Positions 4,877-5,063 of a stretch of 5,063 nt of DNA are shown piece by piece. How positions within the stretch are numbered: position 1 is the stretch's first letter; every line of letters begins with the position of its first letter. The position numbers were made by a program, and so were the translations under genes. The stretch covers positions 1 to 5,063 of the forward strand of contig JAHHSM010000108.1 of the NCBI GenBank assembly GCA_020025175.1. Reading direction: 5' to 3'. Origin of the DNA: Oscillospiraceae bacterium (GTDB lineage Bacteria > Bacillota > Clostridia > Oscillospirales > Oscillospiraceae). Below the pieces are notes generated by a model that saw only the letters and a list, made by a program, of their open reading frames with translations, made no database searches and was not told the DNA's origin.

Positions 4877-5063
4877 GTTGTAGTTCCCTGAAGTTTCTTG
4901 TTGTGGTATAATTCCTGAAGATTGCGGAGGAGGATGAAAGCAGTTGTAGTTCCCTGAAGTTTCTTGTTGTGGTATAATTCCTGAAGATTGCGGAGGAGGA
5001 TGAAAGCAGTTGTAGTTCCCTGAAGTTTCTTGTTGTGGTATAATTCCTGAAGATTGCGGAGGA
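4877..5063 (+). repeat. Perfect 66-bp tandem repeat: three copies of one repeat-spacer unit
   Basis: Units at 4877-4942, 4943-5008 and 5009-5063 (55 of 66 bp, cut by the edge) are identical over all visible bases. Each is one CRISPR repeat plus the spacer beginning TCCTGAAGATTGCGGAGG. Repeated duplication by recombination or slippage between CRISPR repeats is the simplest biological cause. An assembly artefact at a contig end is an equally serious explanation. Confidence 0.9.

Larger units (their letters stand above)
4547..5063 (+). CRISPR. Type II-C CRISPR array, partial at the right edge
   Basis: Intact 36-bp repeats start at 4613, 4679, 4745, 4811, 4877, 4943 and 5009, after a degenerate one at 4547. 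They begin GTTGTAGTTCCCTGAAG and end TGTGGTATAAT. All complete spacers are 30 bp (4583-4612, 4649-4678, 4715-4744, 4781-4810, 4847-4876, 4913-4942, 4979-5008); an eighth is cut at 5063. Two repeats carry one change each: T5C (4679 copy) and T18C (4745 copy). Repeat length, the GTTGTAG opening and the TATAAT end match type II-C repeats such as those of Neisseria meningitidis and Geobacillus, in which each repeat carries a promoter. The mature guide is then spacer 3' part followed by repeat 5' part, paired with tracrRNA and loaded on Cas9 to cut DNA. No cas gene or anti-repeat is in the window. Spacers 6, 7 and the visible part of 8 are identical. The type call is inferred from the repeat alone. 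Confidence 0.96.

Overview
The window looks like a piece of an accessory region from an anaerobic, low-to-moderate GC Bacillota (Clostridia-like) genome, possibly a metagenomic contig. The grounds are a type II-C CRISPR repeat of the Firmicutes style (36 bp, ending in TGGTATAAT), strong GGAGG or AAGGAAG ribosome binding sites, an IS3-like orfA start of a kind common in gut clostridia, and AT-rich intergenic DNA. This placement is an inference. No rRNA, tRNA or housekeeping gene is present to anchor it.

Layout from left to right. Positions 1-210 hold one end of an insertion sequence, with the first 35 codons of its transposase orfA on the minus strand, running off the left edge. Positions 211-1292 are AT-rich and mostly non-coding. 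They contain one doubtful interrupted reading frame (418-798), a very strong hairpin (689-721) and a short tandem repeat. Positions 1293-3595 hold two minus-strand genes in tandem. Upstream is a 423-residue protein I do not recognise, built of two diverged copies of one ~155-residue helical module. Downstream is a 311-residue NYN (PIN-like) nuclease with an OST-HTH/LOTUS RNA-binding domain. A perfect 16-bp hairpin sits in the 95-bp gap between them. Positions 3828-4172 hold a small minus-strand ORF with a good ribosome binding site. On the plus strand, 3704-3934 and 4325-4456 carry two diverged copies of one short reading frame, probably gene relics. From 4547 to the right edge runs a type II-C CRISPR array.

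The array is the best-supported system. It has seven intact 36-bp repeats and uniform 30-bp spacers, reading left to right. Each repeat ends in an extended -10 promoter, so each crRNA can be transcribed on its own. The first repeat is degenerate in its 5' half but keeps the promoter half, which is the only part needed at that position. The last spacers are three identical copies in a row, and the window ends inside the third. Cas9, Cas1, Cas2 and the tracrRNA are not in the window and would lie beyond the right edge or elsewhere.

The NYN-LOTUS gene and the duplicated-module gene form a plausible two-gene cassette. An RNA-directed function, perhaps in defence, is a reasonable guess from the domain and the neighbourhood, but the sequence does not prove it.
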